From DATNIC01 sp035604635 (GTDB lineage Bacteria > Vulcanimicrobiota > Vulcanimicrobiia > Vulcanimicrobiales > Vulcanimicrobiaceae), in contig DATNIC010000189.1 in NCBI GenBank assembly GCA_035604635.1, positions 1-44,226 on the forward strand: a stretch of DNA of 44,226 nt, given 5' to 3'. This document shows positions 15,168-23,438 of this stretch, in pieces. Below the pieces are notes generated by a model that was not told the origin of the DNA, did not search any database, and worked only from the letters and a program-made list of their open reading frames with translations. Every line of letters starts with the position of its first letter. The stretch's first letter is position 1. Made by a program: the position numbers and the translations under genes.

Positions 15168-16460
15168 TCACAACGCTCTTTTCCCGATCGAGGCGTCCAG
15201 GATCTCGATCGGGTGCAACGCTTTGAGCTCGATCCCGCGCTCGCGAAGGAGTGCCTGCATCTGCAGCGTGCACCCCGGGTTTCCGCTGGCGACGACGCGA
15301 GCCTCGGTCGTTAGGAGATTCTCGACCTTCCGCAGACCGATCTCGCGCGCGCTTTCCGGTTCGAACAGGTTATAGGTCCCCGCGCTCCCGCAGCATTGCT
15401 CTCCGTCGGGGATCTCGCAGAGCTCGAGGCCCGGAATTGCACGCAACAGCGCGCGCGGCTGCGAGCGGATGCGTTGCGCGTGCGCCAGATGGCACGCGTC
15501 GTGATACGCGACGCGCGCTTCGACGGGATGGCGGCGCGCGCGCGGTCCAAGCTCGGTAAGGAACTCGCTGACGTCGCGAACCTTCGTCGAAAATGCGCGA
15601 GCACGCCCAGCCCATGCGGGGTCTCCGGCCAAGAGCTCGCCATAGCCCTTGAGCGCGGAGCCGCAGCCCGCGGCATTGACGACGATCGCGTCGAGCCGCT
15701 GCTCTTCGAACGTCGCGATGAGCGCGCGCGCAAAATGCTGCGCTTCGACCTCCCGGCCCGAATGCAGCGAGAGCGCGCCGCAGCAGCCCTGATCCGGCGG
15801 GACCAAAACGTCGCAGCCTTCGCTCGCAAGGACGCGGATCGTCGCCTGATTGACGTTCGGGAAAAAGACGCGCTGCACGCAACCTGCGATCAGTCCGACG
15901 CGAGCGCGCCTGACCCCGTCCGCTTTGCGCAATCCCGGGAGAGGTTGCGCCGCGACCGTCTCGTCGACCGCGGGTAGCAGCGCATCGAGCTGCGCGAGTT
16001 CCTTGGGCAACAATTTGAAGATGCCGGAACGCCGGACGATGCGTTGCAGGCCGCTCGTCGCGAAAAAGCCGAGTAACGGCAGCATTCGACGTAAGCGATC
16101 CGGATACGGAAACAGTGCGAAGATAAAGCTGCGAAACGCTCGTTGGAACGGCGAACGCCGATGGTCCGACTCGATGTGCGCGCGCGTCGCTTCGATCAGC
16201 AGATCGTAGCGCACACCCGACGGGCAAGCCGTGACGCACGCCATGCATCCCAAGCACGCGTCGAAATGTTCGATGACCGAGCCGTTGAGCGGGAGGGTCC
16301 CTTCGGCCACGGCCTTCATCAGATCGATGCGACCGCGCGGCGAATCCATCTCGTTCCCCCACGAGACGTACGTCGGACACGCCGGCAGGCAAAAGCCGCA
16401 ATGGACGCAATCGGAGATCAGATCGATCATGCCGCGCGCGACGGGCTCGGGGGCCGTCAT
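15168..16460 (-). CDS. glcF: Glycolate oxidase iron-sulfur subunit
   Basis: This 430-residue subunit carries two [4Fe-4S] motifs: CVHCGFCLPACP (Cys18, 21, 24, 28) and CLGCMACVTACP (Cys69, 72, 75, 79). Two CCG-type domains follow (GCCGALSLHSG and CCGSAGTYNLFEPESA). It relays electrons from the GlcD/GlcE flavin to the quinone pool. The ATG shares one base with the glcE stop (TGATG), so translation is coupled. It is the last gene of the glxR-like-glcD-glcE-glcF set. Confidence 0.93.
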   Translation of the reverse strand: MTAPEPVARGMIDLISDCVHCGFCLPACPTYVSWGNEMDSPRGRIDLMKAVAEGTLPLNGSVIEHFDACLGCMACVTACPSGVRYDLLIEATRAHIESDHRRSPFQRAFRSFIFALFPYPDRLRRMLPLLGFFATSGLQRIVRRSGIFKLLPKELAQLDALLPAVDETVAAQPLPGLRKADGVRRARVGLIAGCVQRVFFPNVNQATIRVLASEGCDVLVPPDQGCCGALSLHSGREVEAQHFARALIATFEEQRLDAIVVNAAGCGSALKGYGELLAGDPAWAGRARAFSTKVRDVSEFLTELGPRARRHPVEARVAYHDACHLAHAQRIRSQPRALLRAIPGLELCEIPDGEQCCGSAGTYNLFEPESAREIGLRKVENLLTTEARVVASGNPGCTLQMQALLRERGIELKALHPIEILDASIGKRAL

Positions 16461-17653
16461 CACAATCCTCCGACGAATCGGCCGGGATTGAAGCGCCGTC
16501 CGGGGTCGAAGCGCGCTTTGAGCGCTCGCATCAAGCCGTATGCCGCCGGCGGCGTTCCCCAAACGTCGATCCCTGCGCGAATCTCTGCTGGAGCCGCCGT
16601 GACGACGAGCGTGCCCCCCTTCGACTCGGCGAGGCCGCGGCTCGCGGCAAGCGTCTCCGTTACGCGCGCATCAGGGGGGTTACCCGAGACGAACGCGATG
16701 CCGGCGCTCGGATAGGCGGCGGCGCGCGCGTCGCCGAGCTGCGCCGCGAGCGGCGCGACCACATGCTCGTGCAGGTGCGCGAATTCCGAGGGTGGCGCCG
16801 AGATCTTCACGCGCAGCGCATTCGAGGTTCGCGCCGCGTCATGGGCGGCGTCGATCGGCACCCAGTCAAGCGGGCTGAGCTCTTCCGCGTGGCGGCCGCG
16901 CCGCTGCGCGATCGCGTGGAGGGCGACGACCTGCGCATCGACGCCCGCGGAGAAGCCTTCAAATCGGACGCACAGCATATACTTCCGGCCTTCGCCGATT
17001 GCCAGGGCCACCGCGGGTTCGAGCTGCGCCGCGATCATGTCGCCGACGAGCGCGTGCACCTCGGCGGCCGTGCATCCCGTGAACAGCAGCGCACGCTCGG
17101 CGTCGGGCAGCGGATGCAAACGCAAGGTAACGGTCGCGATCATCCCGAGCGTCCCGAGAGATCCGACCATCAGCTTAGGGACGTCGAATCCCGCGACGTT
17201 CTTGACGACCTTGCCGCCGCCACGCGCGATCGCACCGTCGGGACGGACGATCGTCATCCCGACGATCAAGTCTTTGACCGTCCCGTAGCGCGTGCGCCGC
17301 GGACCATATGCGTTCGTCGCGATGACCCCGCCGAGCGTTGCGCGGCCGGGCAGCGGCGGATCGAGCGCGAGCCGCTGCCGATTGGGAAGCAACTGTTCCT
17401 GCAGGTTCTTCAACTTGATCCCGGCTTCGACCGTGACGATCTGGTCGGCCGGCGCATACTCGACGATGCGGTCGAGCCGCGCGGTCGAGACGACGGCATC
17501 GACGGCAGAGGGTGCGTTTCCGAGCTCGAGCGCCGTCTCACCGCCGACGACGGTAACGGTCCGCTTCTTCGCAGCTAAGTCGGTGAGCACCGCAGACGCC
17601 TCGTCGAGCGACGCCGGCGAGAACACCTGGGTCGCTGCTACGCCGAGGATCAC
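16460..17653 (-). CDS. glcE: Glycolate oxidase FAD-binding subunit
   Basis: This 397-residue GlcE-type protein has a PCMH FAD-binding fold (VTVVGGETALELGN, PLPGRATLGGVIATNAYGPRR, GGKVVKNVAGFDVPKLMVGSLGTLGMIATVTLRLHP) and ends DPGRRFNPGRFVGGL. GTG 17653 overlaps the glcD stop in a GTGA arrangement (4 nt). It is shorter and more divergent than GlcD, as usual for this subunit. It acts in a complex with GlcD and GlcF. Confidence 0.92.
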   Translation of the reverse strand: MILGVAATQVFSPASLDEASAVLTDLAAKKRTVTVVGGETALELGNAPSAVDAVVSTARLDRIVEYAPADQIVTVEAGIKLKNLQEQLLPNRQRLALDPPLPGRATLGGVIATNAYGPRRTRYGTVKDLIVGMTIVRPDGAIARGGGKVVKNVAGFDVPKLMVGSLGTLGMIATVTLRLHPLPDAERALLFTGCTAAEVHALVGDMIAAQLEPAVALAIGEGRKYMLCVRFEGFSAGVDAQVVALHAIAQRRGRHAEELSPLDWVPIDAAHDAARTSNALRVKISAPPSEFAHLHEHVVAPLAAQLGDARAAAYPSAGIAFVSGNPPDARVTETLAASRGLAESKGGTLVVTAAPAEIRAGIDVWGTPPAAYGLMRALKARFDPGRRFNPGRFVGGL

Positions 17654-19095
17654 CCGCGCCCGGCGGTTCCGGCGTGCTCCGTCGAATGCGGGACGTATGC
17701 GCCCGGGCGATCCCCACACAACCGCGGCGTCGGGAAGACCTTCGTCGGGTTGAACGTCCGTCCCGGATCGAACGCGCAGCGCACGTAATTCATCGTCTCC
17801 AGGTCGTCGTCCGAAAAGACTTCGCCCATGTAAGCGGCTTTGTCCGCGCCGACGCCGTGTTCGCCGGTGATCGAGCCGCCGTGGCGGATGCAGATGCGCA
17901 GAATCTCGGCCGCCGCGCGCTCCGCGCGCTCGGCTTCGCCCGGGACGCGCTCGTCATACAACACGAGCGGATGCAGGTTGCCGTCCCCTGCGTGAAAGAC
18001 GTTGGCGACCCGGAAACCGGAACTGCGCGCGACCTCGGCGATCTCGCGCAACACGACTGCGATTTCTGAGCGTGGAATCACGCCGTCCTGAACGTAATAA
18101 TTCGGGCTGATCCGTCCCATCGCCGCGAAGGCGCCTTTGCGGCCCTTCCACATCAGGGCGCGCTCGTTCTCATCGCGCGGATCGCGGATCTCGAGCGCGC
18201 CGCTCTCGCGCAACAGCGCGATCGCCGCCTTCGCGCAGTGCTCGACCTCGGCGGTGATCCCGTCGACGTCCATCAGGAGCGCGGCGCCGACGTCGAGCGG
18301 CCAATCGACGCCGGTCGCGGCGACGATCGCTTCGATCGCAAGCTGATCCATCATCTCGATCGCGGCCGGAACGATCCCGGCGGCGATGATCCGCGAGACC
18401 GCTTCGCCGGCCTCGTCGGTCGATGGGAACGTTGCGAAGACCGTCCGCGTCGCTTGCGGCTTGCGCAGAAAACGGACCACGACCTCGGTGACGATCCCCA
18501 GGAGCCCTTCGCTGCCGACGACGGCGCTCGTCAAATCGTAGCCGAGGGGATCGGGCGCGGCGCTCCCGATCTCGACGACCTCGCCGCCGGCGAGGACCAT
18601 CGTGACCGCTAGGACGTGGTTGAGGGTGAAGCCGTATTTGAGACAGTGCGCGCCGCCGGAGTTTTCCGCGACGTTTCCGCCGATCGAGCAGACGCTCTGC
18701 GAGCTCGGGTCCGGCGCGTAATAATAACCGGCCGGCGAGAGATGCTTGCTCACGTCGAGGTTGATGACGCCGGGCTGCACGCGCATGCGCCGGTTTTCTA
18801 GATCGACGTCGAGGATTTTGCGCATTCGTGACAGACCGATGACGACCGCGCCTTCGATCGGGAGCGATCCGCCCGAGAGCCCGGTCCCCGAGCCCCGCGG
18901 GACGATCGGCATATTGAGCTCGACGGCGAGCTTCACGCAGCGCGAGACTTCGTCCGTCGATGCCGGCAAAACGACGAGCGCGGGCCGGACGCGCGTACCC
19001 GTCAAGCCGTCACATTCGTACACGCGCAGTTCTGCCGGGTCGCTGATGGAATTCTCGCGGCCGACGATCTTGGCGAACCGTCCGGCAGTGTTCAC
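17650..19095 (-). CDS. glcD: Glycolate oxidase catalytic subunit (FAD-linked 2-hydroxyacid dehydrogenase)
   Basis: The 481-residue protein has the flavin-binding VPRGSGTGLSGGSLPIEGAVVIGL, CSIGGNVAENSGGAHCLKYG and VVGSEGLLGIVTEVVVRFL. Its C-terminus has FHAGDGNLHP, EHGVGADKAAYM and DPGRTFNPTKVFP. These are the full GlcD/D-lactate dehydrogenase signature. Its place beside glcE, glcF and a tartronate-semialdehyde-reductase gene favours glycolate. D-lactate is the alternative, given the LarA-like gene nearby. GTG 19095 shares one base with the preceding stop (TAGTG), and GAAGAAGAAG upstream supplies the ribosome-binding site. A longer open frame upstream is the coding strand of the preceding gene in another frame. 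Confidence 0.93.
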   Translation of the reverse strand: MNTAGRFAKIVGRENSISDPAELRVYECDGLTGTRVRPALVVLPASTDEVSRCVKLAVELNMPIVPRGSGTGLSGGSLPIEGAVVIGLSRMRKILDVDLENRRMRVQPGVINLDVSKHLSPAGYYYAPDPSSQSVCSIGGNVAENSGGAHCLKYGFTLNHVLAVTMVLAGGEVVEIGSAAPDPLGYDLTSAVVGSEGLLGIVTEVVVRFLRKPQATRTVFATFPSTDEAGEAVSRIIAAGIVPAAIEMMDQLAIEAIVAATGVDWPLDVGAALLMDVDGITAEVEHCAKAAIALLRESGALEIRDPRDENERALMWKGRKGAFAAMGRISPNYYVQDGVIPRSEIAVVLREIAEVARSSGFRVANVFHAGDGNLHPLVLYDERVPGEAERAERAAAEILRICIRHGGSITGEHGVGADKAAYMGEVFSDDDLETMNYVRCAFDPGRTFNPTKVFPTPRLCGDRPGAYVPHSTEHAGTAGRG

Positions 19096-20015
19096 TATCG
19101 CTTCTTCTTCGCCGCGTCGATGCGGTCGATCAGGACTTTGCCGATCACCGACTGATCGAGCTTGGCGTAGCCTTCCTGCACCGATTGCTGTAACACCTGA
19201 AAGTTCGCGGCCGTTTGCATGACCGGGACGGCGAGCACCTTTGCAAGCTGCTGCACGAGGAAGAGATCCTTCGCCATCCACTCGGTCGCAAAGCCCGGCT
19301 TCCAACCGTTCGTCGCCGGCGCTTTCGGCAAGACGCCGGGGACCGGGACGCGCTGACGAATCGCGACGCAGTCGGCCGCCGAGACGGAGAACACCTCGGT
19401 TGCAAGTTTCGGATCGATACCGGTCGCGTGCAGGATCGCGTAGGCTTCCGCGAGCGCGACCGTCTGAGAACCGGCGATGAGCTGATTGCACAGCTTGAGC
19501 GTCTGGCCCGTACCCGGACCGCCGACGTAAAAGATGTTCTTCGCCATCGCTTCGAGGACGGGGCGAACACGCTCGAGGATGGCTTTGTCCCCGCCGATCA
19601 TCATCGTCAATGTCCCGGCTTCGGCGCCGACCGTCCCGCCGGAGAGCGGCGCCTCGATCATCTCGACGCCGTGCGACTTGGCGAGCGCGATGAGCTCCTG
19701 GGAGGCCGTCGGATCGATCGTCGACGTGTCGACGATCGTTTTGCCCTTTGCGACACCGGACAAGACACCGTCCGCGCGCGTCAAGACCTCGCGCACTTCA
19801 ACTTGCGTCGGCAAGCACAGCAGGATGACGTCGGCGTTTTGTGCCGCCTCGCGCGGGCTCGCCGCAATTTTTGCGCCCTCGCCGGCGAGGGCTTGCGCCT
19901 TGGCGGCGGTCCGGTTCCACACCGTCAGCGGGAAGCCGGCTTTGAGCAGATTGCGGGACATCGGGAAGCCCATCGCCCCCAAGCCCAAGAAAGCCACGCG
20001 CGTCGTTTGTGCCAT
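19095..20015 (-). CDS. Tartronate-semialdehyde reductase / beta-hydroxyacid dehydrogenase
   Basis: This 306-residue member of the 3-hydroxyisobutyrate dehydrogenase family has the NAD(P) fold VAFLGLGAMGFPMSRNLLKAG. It also has the substrate loop EAPLSGGTVGAEAGTLTMMIGG and the catalytic Lys in GPGTGQTLKLCNQLIAGSQTVALAEA. The family includes 2-hydroxy-3-oxopropionate reductase (GarR/GlxR) and 3-hydroxyisobutyrate dehydrogenase. Coupling to glcDEF makes the former more likely, reducing tartronate semialdehyde to glycerate. No glyoxylate carboligase is in the window. It lies 8 nt downstream of a glycosyltransferase gene, so the long minus-strand transcript may run through it. Confidence 0.85.
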   Translation of the reverse strand: MAQTTRVAFLGLGAMGFPMSRNLLKAGFPLTVWNRTAAKAQALAGEGAKIAASPREAAQNADVILLCLPTQVEVREVLTRADGVLSGVAKGKTIVDTSTIDPTASQELIALAKSHGVEMIEAPLSGGTVGAEAGTLTMMIGGDKAILERVRPVLEAMAKNIFYVGGPGTGQTLKLCNQLIAGSQTVALAEAYAILHATGIDPKLATEVFSVSAADCVAIRQRVPVPGVLPKAPATNGWKPGFATEWMAKDLFLVQQLAKVLAVPVMQTAANFQVLQQSVQEGYAKLDQSVIGKVLIDRIDAAKKKR

Positions 20016-20023
20016 GCGAAGGC

Positions 20024-21790
20024 TTATGTCGTCAGACGACTAGGCTCCTCGGCAACGTATCCGGGGAGAGGGACGGGCTGCGGAAAGCGCCAGGGCGGGC
20101 GGCGCATGCCGAGGTTGCCTTCGCGCTCGAGCCGTTCCAATACGTTGCGGCGCAAATCGAGGAGATGCGGTCGATCGCCCACGGGGTGCACCGCCTGAAT
20201 CAAACGATGCGCGTCGTAGCGGCGACGGTCTTTCGACGCCGAGAGATTGCTCCCGTCGTCGAACTGCGTGTACATCGCCGTCACGCGATCGAGGTGCAGG
20301 AAGTCGCACTCTCGCAGGAGGCGCAACGACAAGTCGTAGTCGTCCGCCGCGAACATGCTCTCGCTGAACCAGCCGACACGCTCGAGCATGCTCCTTCGAA
20401 TCAACATCCTCAGGAGCGGGGCAACGATCTGATTTGCGGCGAGCATGCGCGTCCATTCGACCGGATCTTTATCGACGATGAGGTAGGACGTCGCCAAGGG
20501 CGGCTCGCCGGCGACGTACGCCACGACCGCATCCGAGAACGCGACGCTCTCGCCCGAGCGTTCGAGCATATCGACGAGCAGGCCGAGGTGTTCGGGGAAG
20601 TACACGTCGTCGTCGTCGAGCCGCGTAACGTACACGCCGTTCGTTTGACGCATCCCCGCATTCGTCACCTTCCGGTAGTCGTTGCGGGGCTGCGTGATGA
20701 GCCGCGCGCCTGCGAAACGCTCGACGAGAGCCGCCACGTCGGGCCCTGCGTCGTTGACGACGATCGTCTCGACGTGCGGGTACGTCTGGCGCTCGACCGA
20801 GCGCAGCGCGCGCTCGAGAAACCCGCGCGGTTTGTCGTACGTACGGACGACGACCGAGACGAGGGGGAACGTTTTGACGGCGGCCGGCTGACGTGCGCTC
20901 ACACCATTGCCTAAGGTTGCACGCGTCCGCTCTTGGGGCGGCGCGGAACCGAGCGCCTCGAGGGCCGCGGCGAGGATGCTTCCGCGATCCCACGGGCTGA
21001 AAGCGCGAGCGCCGGCGAGATACTCGCGTGCGCCGGACGTCGTGCTCACGCACAGCGGGATGCCGAGACGCGCGAGCGCTCGCGCCGGCGCGGGATCGTC
21101 GTTATCGGCGACGACGACTGAGCTCGCGCGCGACAATGCCCGAGCGGCATCGGGCAGCGCGACCCGTTCGATATCGATCCCGGAAATAGCGCCCTCGCCG
21201 CAGATGTACGCGACCGGCCGGTGGAGCTCGAGGAGGGCCATCACGACGATCGACAATCTCGGCAGGGGCGTGAAGGGGGCCCAAACGACGACGCTTCCGT
21301 CCGGCTCCGCGCGCTCGACGGCCGGGACGCTCGTGTCCGTCAATTCGACGACGCCGATGTTCGGAATGGCAAGTCCCATCTCGAAGACGATGCGGCGGAA
21401 CTCGTTCCAGGATCGAACGAGGAGTCGATCGGCCAGCAGGATCAGATCGCGCATCGCCGTCATCGTCGCGATGTCGACGGCTACGAGCGACGTGATCGGT
21501 TGCCCCTTGATCTGTCCCTGTTCGCGCGCGATCGCGTCGAGCGCAAAGCGCCGCTTATCGTAGTCGGGGAAGTCGACCAGCGATTGGGCGGCGACCGCGA
21601 TCGCCACATGCGCGCGCCGGTCGGGCCAAAGAAGCGCGAGATCGAAGCCTTCTCCGGCGGCGCGCAGGCGTACGGCCTCTTCGTAAGCGTTGACGGCGCC
21701 TTCCGGCTCGACGGCCAACGTGAGCCGTTGCGGCTCGTAGGCGCCCAGCCAGCGTACCGCATTCGGGCCGAAGGACGCGCTCGCCGGCAC
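20024..21790 (-). CDS. Two-domain glycosyltransferase: unnamed Rossmann-like domain + GT2
   Basis: In this 588-residue protein, residues ~30-290 match the repeated N-terminal domain of the three neighbouring genes (AVRLRAAGEGFDLALLWPDRR, AMRDLILLADRLLVRSWNE, PDGSVVVWAPF, ALLELHRPVAYIC, GIPLCVSTTSGAREYL, PWDRGSI). Residues ~303-588 are a GT-A/GT2 glycosyltransferase: VSVVVRTYDKPRGFLERALRS, then the acidic LDDDDVYFPEH (~391-396), then a long acceptor-side region. It should transfer a nucleotide-activated sugar in the cytoplasm; donor and acceptor are unknown. The GTG start comes one base after the stop of the upstream paralogue. It is the last gene of the second lipoprotein cassette. Confidence 0.82.
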   Translation of the reverse strand: MPASASFGPNAVRWLGAYEPQRLTLAVEPEGAVNAYEEAVRLRAAGEGFDLALLWPDRRAHVAIAVAAQSLVDFPDYDKRRFALDAIAREQGQIKGQPITSLVAVDIATMTAMRDLILLADRLLVRSWNEFRRIVFEMGLAIPNIGVVELTDTSVPAVERAEPDGSVVVWAPFTPLPRLSIVVMALLELHRPVAYICGEGAISGIDIERVALPDAARALSRASSVVVADNDDPAPARALARLGIPLCVSTTSGAREYLAGARAFSPWDRGSILAAALEALGSAPPQERTRATLGNGVSARQPAAVKTFPLVSVVVRTYDKPRGFLERALRSVERQTYPHVETIVVNDAGPDVAALVERFAGARLITQPRNDYRKVTNAGMRQTNGVYVTRLDDDDVYFPEHLGLLVDMLERSGESVAFSDAVVAYVAGEPPLATSYLIVDKDPVEWTRMLAANQIVAPLLRMLIRRSMLERVGWFSESMFAADDYDLSLRLLRECDFLHLDRVTAMYTQFDDGSNLSASKDRRRYDAHRLIQAVHPVGDRPHLLDLRRNVLERLEREGNLGMRRPPWRFPQPVPLPGYVAEEPSRLTT

Positions 21791-21791
21791 G

Positions 21792-23429
21792 CTAGCGCCG
21801 CTCGAGCGCCGGCGGCGGAAAGATCGCCGGCCCGGCTTTGCTGAGAAACAGCCGCGTCAGGTTGGCGCGGGCTTCGGCCAAGAGCGGGCGATCGTCGAGC
21901 GGAAACTTCTCGGTGAGCTGCAGCATCGCGCGCTTGAAACCCGCGCTGTTGTAGATCATCATGTTCGTTTCATCGTTCCGGATCGAGTACTGCGCGGTCA
22001 CACGCCTGACGCGCACGAAATCATAACGTTGCGCCAAGCGGATCCAGAGGTCCCAGTCCTCGGCGTGAGGCAGGGTTTCATCGTATCCGCCCAGATCGAG
22101 GGCGGCTTCGCGCCGGAAGAGCGCCGACATCGGTCCGATCCCGTCGGAGAGGTACAGATCTGTCGGCTCGCCGATCTTATTCAAGAAAATCGAATAGCCG
22201 TACGGCACGTCGTGGTCCGCGGTCATGTCGTAAAATGCAGAGACGGTATCGGCGTGGGCCACGCCGGCGCCCGACCGTCGGAGCGCCGCGACCAGGCTCG
22301 ATACGTGATCGGGGAACAGGACGTCGTCGTCGTCCAAGAGGCCGACGAACTCGCCGCGGCTCGCATGTAAGCCGGTATTCGCGGCCGGGACTGCGCCGCG
22401 ACGGGTTTCGTGGACGATCAGTCCGGCGCGCCCGAAACGCGCGACGATGCCGGAGACGTCTTCTCCGCCGTCGCTCACCACCACGATCTCGAGATTGCGA
22501 TACGTCTGCCGCTCGGCGCTCTGCAGCGCTCGCTCCAAGAAGCGCGGACGATTGTACGTCCGGATGACGATCGAGACGAGCGGGCCGTCGACGATCTCCG
22601 GCTCACGAACGAGCTGGTCCAACGGAGTCGCGCCCGCGCGGCGCAATGAGGGCGCCGGCAAGGCAAGTCCCGACTGCACGGCGCGCAGGACGTCGGCGCG
22701 ATCCCACGGCACGAAGATGCCGACGCCGTCCAACACTTCGACGGCGCCGCTCGTGAGGTTGACGATCAGCGGCAAGCCGAGCTTTGCTAGTTCGAGCGCG
22801 TTCGCCCGATGCGGCGACGGGTCGATCACGACGCATGCACGCGAGAGGGCGGCGGCGGCATCTTCATAGCCGACGTACTGTGCGCGCAGTGCCGGTTTCT
22901 TGCCGCCTGCGCAGACGACGTAAACCGGGTGGTGCAGCTCCTCGAGCGCAAAGGCGATGAGCGTCAAATCGGCGGCTGCCGTCGTCGGCGCCCAGACGAC
23001 GATCGCGTCGGGATCTTCCGCGCGAACGAACTCCGGGACCGGACTATCGGGAGAAGCCTCGACGTAGTGCGGCTCGACGGTACAGCCGAACGTCAACTCG
23101 ATGCGAAAATGGTCGTGCGAGGACGTCACGGCAACCCCGTCCGAGAGCATGAAGATTTCGCGAATCGTCTGGATGACGCGCCGGCCGAGGGTGGGCAGCC
23201 TCACCTGCTCGCGGGCGAGCGCATCGAAGGCGGCGAGGCGTTCGTCGGGATCCGCCGTCCTTTCGATGATTCGCGCCGCCTGGCGAATCGCATGGGCCGG
23301 CCGCGCATGATCTACATCGACGACGCGGACGAAGAAGCGCTCGCCGACGGACCGGCGGCGCACCGCTTCAAAGAGCCCGTCGAGCGGCCGGCCGACGCTG
23401 ACGTCGAGGATCGAAAGCTCGGATCGCAC
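21792..23429 (-). CDS. Two-domain glycosyltransferase paralogue: unnamed Rossmann-like domain + GT2
   Basis: This 545-residue protein has the same architecture as its downstream neighbour. The N-terminal domain (~1-265) includes EIFMLSDGVAVTSSHDH, PDAIVVWAPTT, ALEELHHPVYVVCAGG, GLPLIVNLTSGAVEVL and FVPWDRADVLRAVQSGL, which look like the C-terminal half of a GT-B fold. From ~280 it is a GT2 domain: LVSIVIRTYNRPRFLERALQSAERQ, VGLLDDDDVLFPDHV and GGYDETLPHAEDWDLWIRL. The ED dyad in HAEDWDLW is the usual GT2 catalytic-base motif. The GTG start is 9 nt after the lipoprotein stop, so it is almost certainly co-transcribed with it. Confidence 0.83.
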   Translation of the reverse strand: MRSELSILDVSVGRPLDGLFEAVRRRSVGERFFVRVVDVDHARPAHAIRQAARIIERTADPDERLAAFDALAREQVRLPTLGRRVIQTIREIFMLSDGVAVTSSHDHFRIELTFGCTVEPHYVEASPDSPVPEFVRAEDPDAIVVWAPTTAAADLTLIAFALEELHHPVYVVCAGGKKPALRAQYVGYEDAAAALSRACVVIDPSPHRANALELAKLGLPLIVNLTSGAVEVLDGVGIFVPWDRADVLRAVQSGLALPAPSLRRAGATPLDQLVREPEIVDGPLVSIVIRTYNRPRFLERALQSAERQTYRNLEIVVVSDGGEDVSGIVARFGRAGLIVHETRRGAVPAANTGLHASRGEFVGLLDDDDVLFPDHVSSLVAALRRSGAGVAHADTVSAFYDMTADHDVPYGYSIFLNKIGEPTDLYLSDGIGPMSALFRREAALDLGGYDETLPHAEDWDLWIRLAQRYDFVRVRRVTAQYSIRNDETNMMIYNSAGFKRAMLQLTEKFPLDDRPLLAEARANLTRLFLSKAGPAIFPPPALERR

Positions 23430-23438
23430 CGAGCGTAG

